From positions 1 to 40,679 of IMG/VR virus record IMGVR_UViG_3300027833_000101: a stretch of 40,679 bases of DNA; one strand, given 5' to 3'. How positions within the stretch are numbered: the stretch's first letter is position 1; every line of letters begins with the position of its first letter. A program made the translations under genes and the position numbers. The notes under the pieces are model-generated. The model saw only the letters and a list, made by a program, of their open reading frames with translations, was not told the DNA's origin and ran no database searches. The DNA comes from a virus. Of the stretch, positions 8,843-17,412 are shown in pieces.

Positions 8843-9565
8843 ATGGAAGGAAACAAAATATCAATTAAAAGAATTATAGGTAATGTTATTGGTAATTTAC
8901 AAATAAAAAATGTTAATTCTTGCATAGATGATTTTGCAAGATGGGCATTAGAAGCTGAAAACTTTATAGGAACTTCAAATAGCTATGTGCATAAAGAATG
9001 TTTAATAAAATTTAAAGGAATGAAAGCATGTATTCCTGATGATGTAATCTATATAAATGCATTAAAATACAATAATTATCAAATTGAACTTACCAATAAA
9101 AACTTCACTATGTTTGATAAAGGAGCTTCTAACGGAGGTTCTAAACACTTGGCTACTGTTTCTTCAGCTAAATTAAATACTGGCGTTACATCTCAATCTA
9201 ACGTTAATGATTTAAACAATAATGTAGTCTTCTCTATTAAAAATAGATATATATACATAAATTCAAAATCTATTGAAGAAATTGGTATTTCTTACGAAGG
9301 TATTGCTTTAGACGAAAATGGATGGCCTGAGATTTCGGAAAGCCACGAACAAGCAGTTCAACAATATTTAATGTGGCAGTATAAAGTTGCTGAGTATGTA
9401 AATGGAAAAATACCTCAACATGTTTATGCTACTCTTGAACGTAGGTGGTATGAGTTGTGTGCTCAAGCAAGAGGAGATGACGAATTACCTTCTCAATCGG
9501 AAATGGAATATTTAGGTAACATGATGAATCAGTTAATGCCTTTACCAAATAAAAAATTCTTCTAA
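8843..9565 (+). CDS. Putative tail connector/ring protein, second copy type
   Basis: A 240-residue protein with an N-terminal helical segment (IDDFARWALEAENFIGTSNS). Beta-rich middle parts include KGMKACIPDDVIYINALKYN. The C-terminal helical end reads SHEQAVQQYLMWQYKVAEYV and then LERRWYELCAQARGDDELPS. This helix-sheet-helix order, with a bulky aromatic C-terminal bundle, is the same plan as the connector gene two positions upstream, and fits the stacked neck rings of crAss-like virions. Its stop overlaps the start of the muzzle gene (TAATG at 9563-9567), implying translational coupling. The exact ring it forms cannot be told from sequence. Confidence 0.6.
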   Translation: MEGNKISIKRIIGNVIGNLQIKNVNSCIDDFARWALEAENFIGTSNSYVHKECLIKFKGMKACIPDDVIYINALKYNNYQIELTNKNFTMFDKGASNGGSKHLATVSSAKLNTGVTSQSNVNDLNNNVVFSIKNRYIYINSKSIEEIGISYEGIALDENGWPEISESHEQAVQQYLMWQYKVAEYVNGKIPQHVYATLERRWYELCAQARGDDELPSQSEMEYLGNMMNQLMPLPNKKFF

Positions 9566-12500
9566 TGACAAAAATTAGCAAAAACATATTTAGTAAGGGT
9601 CTTAGCAAAGATTACGATTCTTCAAATGTGTCTGCATATTCAATGATTGATAACATTAACGGTAGATTAATGTTTAATGATAAAGGAACTTTAGATTGGG
9701 TTGAAGATAATGGAAATAAAATTTCCTTTACTATAAGTGCTAACAACGGTACTGATCCTAATCCATACAATCCAATTGGTTATACGGGAGATGGAAACAT
9801 TAAAGTTATTTTTTCTGTTTCTACTGTAGAAACAACTCCTGGTTCTGGATTGTTTTTTTCAGAAATAGGTATAATTGGTACTGATTCTGAAGGTAATGGA
9901 ACTTATGCAACTTTGTTTAATGATTCTTCTGATCCTGACCTTTTAAATTTTAATTCTATTAATCAAATATGTGCTAGATTTTTATATGAAAATGATAAAA
10001 TAATTAGAGTGTTTTGGGTTGATGGTGTTAAAACAACAGTTCCTAAATCAAATCCACCAAGAGTTTTTACTTTTAAATTTAATAATAATTTTAATAGAAA
10101 TGTTGTCACTGCTTATACTCCTGTTAGTTCTTCGGTACATAGTATTAATAGTCAAGCGGACTTTTTTCCAGGAATAATTAAGTTTGTCCAAACTATATCA
10201 GGAAATCTTCTTACAGGTGTTTATCAATACTCATACAGGTTAATTACTATTGATGGTTATGCTACTCCTTGGATAACTCCTACAAGAAAATTCTTTGTTA
10301 CTTCTGATTCTGTAAGTAATACAAATTGGAATGTATATGAAATGGAAGGTAGTGGAGTAAATTCTGGTAAAGGAAATGAAATTCAAATAAAAGGAATTGA
10401 TCAAAGATATTACCGTATTCAAGTTGCATATTTATTTTCAGAGTCTAATGCACAAATAAAAGAATCAGGTACTTTTATTGATGTATTAATTGATAAAACT
10501 ACTGGTGGAAATATAGAATCTTTTAATCATGTTGCTAATAATGGAGTTCCTGTTGCAGTTGACGAAATTGCAGGAAGATTTCAAGGAATAGCAGGAGCTA
10601 AAACTTTAGACATAAAAGATTCTACTTTGTATTATGGTAATCTAAACGAAAATGTACTTGAAGTAACAAATGCTGAAATAGAAAATGTTTTAGCAAACCT
10701 TACTATAGTTCCTACTTTTAGAGATATGACTTCTGACACAAATTCTCTAGGTCCAAGTACTCCGCCAATAACTCATCAAAATTTATATAATAATAGCACT
10801 ATTCAAAAAAGAATGTTTTCAGGTTCTTTTGAAAATTATAATCTTAACAATGATTATTCTAATTACAAAGGAACTCAAGTTGAGAATTTGTTTACTGGTT
10901 ATTTTAGAGGAGAAACTTATAGATTTGCAATTGTTTTTTACGATAAACTAGGTTATCCATATTTTGCTTTTCATTTAGCTGATTTTAAATTTCCAGAACA
11001 ACATAGTACAGATTACACATATGAAAGATTAAAACTTGATGGAAGTGTAGTTAATGTTTCAGCATCTTTATCTCAACCTGCTTGCCCAACTAATGATTAT
11101 TTGTATGCTCCAATAACAAGTGATCCTATTGTTTTAAACGATCCTTTTCATGTTGCTAGTTATTCTCATTTAAGAATAATGGGAATTGACGTTAGTGGTA
11201 TTGACATATCGGGAATTAAAGATAAAATTAGTGGATTTTCTATAGTTCGTACTGACAGAGATGTTACAATTATTAATCAAGGTATATTGTTACCTGCTGT
11301 TATTGATGCTGATGCAGGTTCTAGAACAAATCCTCTTCCTGTTGCTCATCAAGGTTTTGCTAATGTTGGTGGTGTTCTAACATTACTTGGAGTTGTAAAT
11401 CAAAGTGGAAATAATGGATATAGAATAAGACCTAATCAATCTTTGTTTTATTCTCCTGAAAATGATTTTGATATATCTACTATTCCTGTTGTTCAAACGC
11501 CAGATAGATTAAAAATAGTAGGTTCTTGTTATAAACAAGCATCACAAGTAGGAACAGTAAGTGGTTATAATAACGGTATTCATCATACTTATGCTGATAC
11601 AAATGCTTCAAATCCTACAGATCATAGATGGAAATCTCCTCAAATAATAAGTAAATGGTATAGGTCTTTAAATCTTTATCATAATAGTATAAATGACTCT
11701 ACTATACCTCAATATGGAGCTACTGCTAGTATAGTATATCAAAAAATTCTTGGATTAGCTGAACAAGCTCCTAATTATGAACTTGGGCTTGATTTTCATA
11801 ATAGTGCTTCTTATGATACTGCTAATTGGCCAAATGTTGAAGGTTTTGGAGATAGTGGAGACCCTTATGATATGTGGGGTAAAAACACTATTTTATATAA
11901 ACATACTAATTTTGGAATATCTTCTGCTTGTAGATTTAACTACAATTCTACTTCAAATTTAAATCAAGACACTCAAGCAGGTTCTTTAATTGCAAATTAT
12001 ATAAGACCAAATTTAAACCCATATGGAGGTGTAAATCCAAGTGCTCTTCAATTGTCTACTTTTTATTCTACAGGACATTTTCAACCAGTTGGAAATCCAA
12101 CTTTTACTTCTGCTACTAACGATATTTACAATAATATAGAAGTTTATGGTGGAGATTGTTATTTAGATTATTTAGGTTTTCTAAGAATGTATGCTAGGTA
12201 TAAAAATACTGACGAAGACGTTTCTTATTCTGTTGTTTTTCCATATGAATGTATTATTAATCATTCTTTAAGGCAAGCGTCTTCTGTTCAAAATCCAATG
12301 TATACAGATGTAGGTGCAAGACCTCAAAAAGAATTTGATACACCTGGAAGTACTGCTTTTATTAACGGAATTTTTATAGCTAATAGTGGAGGTTCTAAAT
12401 TACTTGAAGAGTTTAACTATAATGATGTTCTTACGTTTAATGAACTAAATAATTTTTTTAATAGTCAACCAATCGGCTTCCAAAACAACAACGAGTTTCC

Positions 12501-13881
12501 CGTAAGATGGAGGCATACATTGAATAAATTCTACGGAGACCCAATAGATTCATGGAGACAATTTGAAATAAATAGCTTTAAAGACGTTAATGGTCAGCAT
12601 GGTCAAATAACATCTTCATCTTTTTTGTTTGGTGGAATTTATTCTTTTCAAGAAACTGCTTTTGGAAAACTTAGAACTTTTGATCGTGCAGCACTTGAAA
12701 GTGAAAACACTACATCTTTAACAACAGGTGTTGGTCCTGCTTTGGATGGAGTTGATTATATATCTAGTAAATCAGGGAATCAACATCAATGGTCTTTAGT
12801 AAACACAGGTAAAGCACTTTATTGGATAGACGTTTTCAATGGTAAGTCTATGAGGTTTGGTCAAGATGGAACAACTTATTTGTCAGACACTAATTCAATG
12901 CATACTTTTTTCCAAAAACAATCTAAGTTCTTTTTAAATAAAGATAATCCATCTAATTTAGATGGGATTCTAGGTTCTTGGGATTCTAAAAATAGAGAAG
13001 TTCTTTTTACTTTTAAAAGAGACGAATATCTTGTTAGGTCAAACATATTTGTAATAAAGTCTGATGTTTTAACTGATGTTGACTATTACGAAAATAATGA
13101 AACTGTTTTTGTTAATTGGACAGGAACTAATCTTCCTACAAGTGGTTTACATCTTCCTTCTGGAAATTCTCAAAACGGAAACAATTATAATACTTTGCAA
13201 TACGTTTCTTTAAAAGTTGGGTCTAATTCAATGTATGTTTCACAAATTAATGGTACAACAATAACAACTTTAGTTCAAATTGTAGCAGGTCAAAACTACT
13301 TATTTTCAAGACCGACAGAATTTGATAATTGGGAATTTGTTCAAATTAATAAAAGTAAAATAACTCCTTTTAGATCAACTGTTGTTTATTCGGAATACAT
13401 TTCTGCATTTACTCAATTTCATTCTTTTAAACCTAAATTTTCTATTTCTCATAATAAATTTTTATTAACACAAGACTCTGATATTACACAAAGAATTTTT
13501 TACGTTCATGGAAAAAACCCTTTAATGGCTAATTATTATGGTTTAAATTATAAAACTTCTATAGAAGTTGCTGTAAACGATGGAAGTGAATTTTCTAAAC
13601 TTTTTGATAATTTAAGAGTAGCAATAAATACTATTGGAACTACAACTATGGATAAATTTATATTTTCTACTCAAAAACAAGATAGATTTTATAATGTTCA
13701 AGGAGATGGAAGAGTTAAGTTTTTAGAAGATAATTTAAGATTACCAATAAGAAGACAAGATCAATCTGACAGAATGAGGGGAAGATTTCTAAATATGATA
13801 TTAGAGTTTGGTAACAACTCTAATAAGTCAGTAAAAATTGATAACTTCATAAATCATTATAGAGTTTCTAATAGAAAATAA
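9565..13881 (+). CDS. Giant tail protein, muzzle-type (tail-tube/stabilisation)
   Basis: A 1438-residue beta-rich protein with the size, position and start of the crAss-like muzzle protein, which forms the distal tail barrel. It opens with ISKNIFSKGLSKDYDSSNVS and a short strand-rich head. The rest is long stretches of Ser/Thr/Asn/Gly/Tyr-rich beta structure, with few Cys and no signal peptide. Recognisable blocks are SGFSIVRTDRDVTIINQGIL (about residue 550) and LYWIDVFNGKSMRFGQDGTT (about residue 1085), the latter like a propeller or barrel blade. The C-terminus (LPIRRQDQSDRMRGRFLNMI) is basic. It begins by a one-base overlap with the connector gene and ends two bases before the next gene. 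The assignment is by synteny and overall look. Confidence 0.75.
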   Translation: MTKISKNIFSKGLSKDYDSSNVSAYSMIDNINGRLMFNDKGTLDWVEDNGNKISFTISANNGTDPNPYNPIGYTGDGNIKVIFSVSTVETTPGSGLFFSEIGIIGTDSEGNGTYATLFNDSSDPDLLNFNSINQICARFLYENDKIIRVFWVDGVKTTVPKSNPPRVFTFKFNNNFNRNVVTAYTPVSSSVHSINSQADFFPGIIKFVQTISGNLLTGVYQYSYRLITIDGYATPWITPTRKFFVTSDSVSNTNWNVYEMEGSGVNSGKGNEIQIKGIDQRYYRIQVAYLFSESNAQIKESGTFIDVLIDKTTGGNIESFNHVANNGVPVAVDEIAGRFQGIAGAKTLDIKDSTLYYGNLNENVLEVTNAEIENVLANLTIVPTFRDMTSDTNSLGPSTPPITHQNLYNNSTIQKRMFSGSFENYNLNNDYSNYKGTQVENLFTGYFRGETYRFAIVFYDKLGYPYFAFHLADFKFPEQHSTDYTYERLKLDGSVVNVSASLSQPACPTNDYLYAPITSDPIVLNDPFHVASYSHLRIMGIDVSGIDISGIKDKISGFSIVRTDRDVTIINQGILLPAVIDADAGSRTNPLPVAHQGFANVGGVLTLLGVVNQSGNNGYRIRPNQSLFYSPENDFDISTIPVVQTPDRLKIVGSCYKQASQVGTVSGYNNGIHHTYADTNASNPTDHRWKSPQIISKWYRSLNLYHNSINDSTIPQYGATASIVYQKILGLAEQAPNYELGLDFHNSASYDTANWPNVEGFGDSGDPYDMWGKNTILYKHTNFGISSACRFNYNSTSNLNQDTQAGSLIANYIRPNLNPYGGVNPSALQLSTFYSTGHFQPVGNPTFTSATNDIYNNIEVYGGDCYLDYLGFLRMYARYKNTDEDVSYSVVFPYECIINHSLRQASSVQNPMYTDVGARPQKEFDTPGSTAFINGIFIANSGGSKLLEEFNYNDVLTFNELNNFFNSQPIGFQNNNEFPVRWRHTLNKFYGDPIDSWRQFEINSFKDVNGQHGQITSSSFLFGGIYSFQETAFGKLRTFDRAALESENTTSLTTGVGPALDGVDYISSKSGNQHQWSLVNTGKALYWIDVFNGKSMRFGQDGTTYLSDTNSMHTFFQKQSKFFLNKDNPSNLDGILGSWDSKNREVLFTFKRDEYLVRSNIFVIKSDVLTDVDYYENNETVFVNWTGTNLPTSGLHLPSGNSQNGNNYNTLQYVSLKVGSNSMYVSQINGTTITTLVQIVAGQNYLFSRPTEFDNWEFVQINKSKITPFRSTVVYSEYISAFTQFHSFKPKFSISHNKFLLTQDSDITQRIFYVHGKNPLMANYYGLNYKTSIEVAVNDGSEFSKLFDNLRVAINTIGTTTMDKFIFSTQKQDRFYNVQGDGRVKFLEDNLRLPIRRQDQSDRMRGRFLNMILEFGNNSNKSVKIDNFINHYRVSNRK

Positions 13882-13883
13882 TT

Positions 13884-14729
13884 ATGGCAATATTTAACGA
13901 TACAAGAGAGCTTTCAACACAAAAACGTCATGTTGGTATGAAGCGAATGACTGGCTTTAGAAAACAAGTAGCCGCATTAGCGGGATATAAAGATGACGGA
14001 ACAAAAAATTGGTGGGGAAAAATAGGAGGTACAAAATATTTACTTGGAACAGGAGTAGTAGGTGAATCAATTCAAAGAGGTGTTGGTCAATGGGCTTCTA
14101 AAGGAAGTGATGCTAACCAAGTTTTTAAAGAAACTAATGATGAATTTTTTCAATCAAAATTGGCTGAAGTAAATATGAATCTTGAAGGAGCAAAACTTGC
14201 TGCTAAAGTTGTTGGTGGTGTTCCAGGAGGAGGTGATGTAGCAGGAGGTAATGTAGGAACAGGTGATCTTGGAACAGGTGATGTTTCAACAATGAGTGAT
14301 GGAGCAGAAGGAGGTAGTGGTATTGGCACAGAAGGTATGAGTGGATCAGAAAGTTCAATCAGTACTGAAAATTTAAATAATTATCTAGGAAAAAAAGGTA
14401 AAGATCTTATTGAAGATCAAATTAATAAAACATCAGAAAAGTTATCAGGTAATAAAACAGATAAAGAATTAGTTAAAGATTTAACTGAAGAAGAGGAAGA
14501 AGATGGGGTTACTGATGTTGATGAAGAAGCTCTTAAAAAGAAAAATAAATTTACAAAAGCTAATGAAAAATTTAAAAATGTTACAGATAAAATTCCTGCT
14601 GCTGGTAAGTTTTTATCTACAATGTCTCAATACAGAACATCATATTTAAATTTAGAGAATGAAGCTGATAGAATTTCATCTAATTTAAAAAGAAAAACTG
14701 CAAAAGAAAATGAATTTAATTATTTATAG
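13884..14729 (+). CDS. Putative cargo/ejection protein with Gly-rich linker
   Basis: A 281-residue protein directly after the muzzle gene, at the start of the cargo block. The N-terminus is basic (STQKRHVGMKRMTGFRKQVA) and then moderately hydrophobic (KYLLGTGVVGESIQRGVGQW). Residues about 112-155 form a degenerate repeat of Gly-Asp/Asn-Val with Gly-Thr-Gly-Asp (GGGDVAGGNVGTGDLGTGD), surely flexible. Next comes a charged helical part with an acidic run (TEEEEEDG) and a C-terminal helix (YRTSYLNLENEADRISSNLK). No enzyme motif is seen. Position suggests a small ejected or plug protein inside the tail, but the function is unknown. Confidence 0.55.
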   Translation: MAIFNDTRELSTQKRHVGMKRMTGFRKQVAALAGYKDDGTKNWWGKIGGTKYLLGTGVVGESIQRGVGQWASKGSDANQVFKETNDEFFQSKLAEVNMNLEGAKLAAKVVGGVPGGGDVAGGNVGTGDLGTGDVSTMSDGAEGGSGIGTEGMSGSESSISTENLNNYLGKKGKDLIEDQINKTSEKLSGNKTDKELVKDLTEEEEEDGVTDVDEEALKKKNKFTKANEKFKNVTDKIPAAGKFLSTMSQYRTSYLNLENEADRISSNLKRKTAKENEFNYL

Positions 14730-14731
14730 AC

Positions 14732-14843
14732 ATGCCTGGTATTTTAGACAAACATAAAAACAAAAAAAACTACACCTAAGTTTAGTCCTCCAATAAAACA
14801 AGATATTAAAGAAATAAAAACATCACTTAATAATAAAAAAGAT
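14732..14843 (+). other. Frame-disrupted 5' end of the transglycosylase-like gene (A8 run)
   Basis: An ATG at 14732 lies two bases after the preceding stop, in the context ATAGACATG. It reads 15 codons, beginning MPGILDKHKNKK, and stops at 14777-14779. Removing one A from the run of eight A at 14762-14769 joins it to the frame of the gene at 14844. The added sequence looks codable (KFSPPIKQDIKEIKTSLNN), giving 37 extra residues and a total of about 892. The downstream frame has no ATG, GTG or TTG before 14844. Either one A is a sequencing error, or slippage on the A-run makes the full protein while 14844 serves as a second start. Confidence 0.6.
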
Positions 14844-17411
14844 ATGCCTAACAGTTCTAAAAAACAAATAAATTTACAAAATCTAAAATTAGGATATGTT
14901 AGTGCTTTCGATCCTAAAACTCAAAAACCTGTAGGAAAAGCAAAACTTGTTAGTCCAAAAGAAACAAGGAAATTCTTAATTAAATTAAAGAAAATTTCTG
15001 ATAAATATCCTGGAACAACTCCTGAAGATTTTTTATCTGTAATGATAAAAGAAAACAGTTTAGATAAAGATGGTGTTCTTTTGTTAGATCAAAAATCACA
15101 ATTAAAGACAAATTCAAAAAATGGAAGAGCAAGAGGTTTAATACAGTTTGTTCCTAAAACAGCAAAAAGGTTAGGTTTAAATCAAGATGATTTAGCTACA
15201 ATGACACCTTCTGATCAATTAGACTATGTAGATAAATATTTTAAAGGAGCAAAAAAAGGTTCTTTAAAAAACTACTCAGATTTATATATGTTTACTTTTC
15301 AACCTGCTGCTGTAGGTGAAGACGACAGTTACATAATAGGTAAAAAAAATTCTACAGACAAAGGTCTTGCACAAAGATACAAATCAAATTCAGCTTTAGA
15401 TAAAGACAACAGTGGTACTATTACTAAAGGAGAGTTTCAATCTTGGTCTCAAAAGAACATGCCTTCAGAAACAAATAAAGATTTATTCTCTAGTGTAGAT
15501 ACAAAAGCTTATGAAAACTACTATAATGAAGTAGCTAACCCTGTTGATCCTAAATTAAAAGAAGTTGTTTTAGGAGAAGACCAATATGGAAAATATGTTA
15601 GTGTTTTAACAGACATGGGTACAGGAATGAAACCTCAATATACAAATCGTTATATTGATGATACTGATAAAGGTTTGCTTCAACCAATTACTGATAATGA
15701 AACAGTAGAAATAAAAAAAGTTGGAGACGTTGATTATGTTCAAATTTCATCAATAGATGAAAACAACAATGTTCAAAGAAGATATATTGATATTGACGAA
15801 GATAGTGATTACGATCCATCAGCAGAAAGAGGTTATAAAGCCGAACCTATTGAAGCTAAAGAAATGTATCTAAAAGAAATTAAAAAGCAAGATCTTTCTG
15901 AAAAAGGACTTGCTAAAGCTCAAGATATAACTGAATCTTCTTTGGCTGATTATGGTAAAGATACTGATGAGTATAAAGAAATAAATTTTAATTTTCAAAA
16001 AGATCATAAAATACCTTTTATAAAAAAAGATATAGAACAAGCTAAAGAATATGCTCAAAAAGAATTGCTAAAAATTTCTAATACAATTGCTAATTCTCCA
16101 CCTAGTAATAAATCTATGTACGAGCCATATCTTAAAAAAGCACAAGAAAACTTAGAAATAGCTACTACACAAGAAAAGAAAACAAATGAGCTTTTTCAAA
16201 GATATAATGATAAAGCTAACATTTATAAACAGACTAAAAAATCAAATAAATACTCTAAACAATTTAATGAATTTTCCACTACAGAAAGGAAACAAATTTT
16301 AGAAGGTGCAGGAGATGAAGATTTAGATAAAATAAATAAATTAGGTGAACAATTAACTTCTAATTATAAAACATCACTAGAATCAGAAATATATAAAAAG
16401 TTCAAACCTAAACCTTTTGTAATTAAAGATAAATATGGAAGATTGCTTCCAAATGCTGGGAATAATTGGTTATCTGATGGCTCATCTAATGGCTCAACTA
16501 CAACTACAACTACAACTACAAATGGTTCGGGTGGTAATGGTAATGTTGATGTTAGTGATGATGGATATGAAGAATCAACAATAGGTGCAAACCAAGAATC
16601 TCCTGTTGATGAAAATGGAAATCCTATTAATTATACAAGTGAGTATTACGATGAACAAATTGCAGAAATTGATGAAATTTTAAATGAAAAACAAAACCCT
16701 GAATTTGAGCCTGATTTTTCTGGATTAAAAAAAGATGATAAGCTTGGAAATTTTGCTGGTAATGCAATGGATATTGGAAGAGGTTTACTTGGAGCAAAAG
16801 GTATGCTTGAAGAAACGCCTACTTACGAAGAAACAGATATATTTAAAGAATATACTCAAGACGCTATAAGAAGAAAAGACATAGGCTTAACTCCTATAGA
16901 AATAGCTAATAGAAAACAAGATGCAGAAAGAGCTTTTGCTTTTAGTAATAAAAATTTAATAAGAGCAGCTAATGGTAGTGCAGGAACTTATTTGGGTAAT
17001 CAAAATGCTTTAAACAAAGGTCTTCAAGATCGTTATGCTAAAATTTCTGAAGAAGATCAAGTAATAAAAAGAAACAATTTAAGTAGATTTGATTCTGCTG
17101 CTGTTAATAACGAAAATGTTAATGCAAGAAAATTTAATGCTAAATTTGAAACTGTAATGCAAAATAAAAAAGCAGGAGCTAAGCTTGTTAGAGATTCTAT
17201 AAAAAACATGAATGAACGTGCTGCTTTTGAGGAACAATACGGTGAAGGAAGTATGAATTATGAATATCAAAAAGAATTATTAGCTTCTAAACAGGAGATG
17301 TCTTTTACATTAAAAGAAGCTAGAAAATATCAAAAAGAGAAAAGAACAAAAGAATTAGAAAAACAAAAAAAGGATTATTTATTAAAAAAGAAAAATTTAA
17401 ATAAAAAATAA
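14844..17411 (+). CDS. Lysozyme-fold (transglycosylase-like) cargo protein with EF-hand
   Basis: An 855-residue protein (numbering from 14844; the true start may be 14732). Residues about 40-165 look like a lytic transglycosylase domain. A candidate catalytic Glu70 sits in VMIKENSLD, G98LIQF is followed by VPKTAKRLG, and the late motif is DLYMFTFQPAAVG. Such domains cut the glycan strands of peptidoglycan during DNA entry. Residues 186-197 (DKDNSGTITKGE) are a perfect EF-hand calcium loop, and EFQSW follows. The remainder is long, charged and mostly helical. A Thr-rich linker (eight Thr) lies near residues 553-560, and the C-terminus is very basic (KELEKQKKDYLLKKKNLNKK). It lies in the cargo block and is probably ejected. 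In typical SLT enzymes Glu is followed by Ser; here it is Asn, so activity is plausible but unproved. Confidence 0.7.
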   Translation: MPNSSKKQINLQNLKLGYVSAFDPKTQKPVGKAKLVSPKETRKFLIKLKKISDKYPGTTPEDFLSVMIKENSLDKDGVLLLDQKSQLKTNSKNGRARGLIQFVPKTAKRLGLNQDDLATMTPSDQLDYVDKYFKGAKKGSLKNYSDLYMFTFQPAAVGEDDSYIIGKKNSTDKGLAQRYKSNSALDKDNSGTITKGEFQSWSQKNMPSETNKDLFSSVDTKAYENYYNEVANPVDPKLKEVVLGEDQYGKYVSVLTDMGTGMKPQYTNRYIDDTDKGLLQPITDNETVEIKKVGDVDYVQISSIDENNNVQRRYIDIDEDSDYDPSAERGYKAEPIEAKEMYLKEIKKQDLSEKGLAKAQDITESSLADYGKDTDEYKEINFNFQKDHKIPFIKKDIEQAKEYAQKELLKISNTIANSPPSNKSMYEPYLKKAQENLEIATTQEKKTNELFQRYNDKANIYKQTKKSNKYSKQFNEFSTTERKQILEGAGDEDLDKINKLGEQLTSNYKTSLESEIYKKFKPKPFVIKDKYGRLLPNAGNNWLSDGSSNGSTTTTTTTTNGSGGNGNVDVSDDGYEESTIGANQESPVDENGNPINYTSEYYDEQIAEIDEILNEKQNPEFEPDFSGLKKDDKLGNFAGNAMDIGRGLLGAKGMLEETPTYEETDIFKEYTQDAIRRKDIGLTPIEIANRKQDAERAFAFSNKNLIRAANGSAGTYLGNQNALNKGLQDRYAKISEEDQVIKRNNLSRFDSAAVNNENVNARKFNAKFETVMQNKKAGAKLVRDSIKNMNERAAFEEQYGEGSMNYEYQKELLASKQEMSFTLKEARKYQKEKRTKELEKQKKDYLLKKKNLNKK
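16495..16518 (+). repeat. Hexamer repeat CAACTA x4 encoding a poly-Thr linker
   Basis: Four perfect copies of CAACTA lie in frame inside the transglycosylase-like gene and encode a run of Thr flanked by Gly/Ser/Asn. It marks a flexible linker between the charged helical middle and the C-terminal region. Hexamer copy number can change without breaking the frame. The same kind of Thr-coding repeat occurs in the giant cargo gene. Confidence 0.85.
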
Positions 17412-17412
17412 C

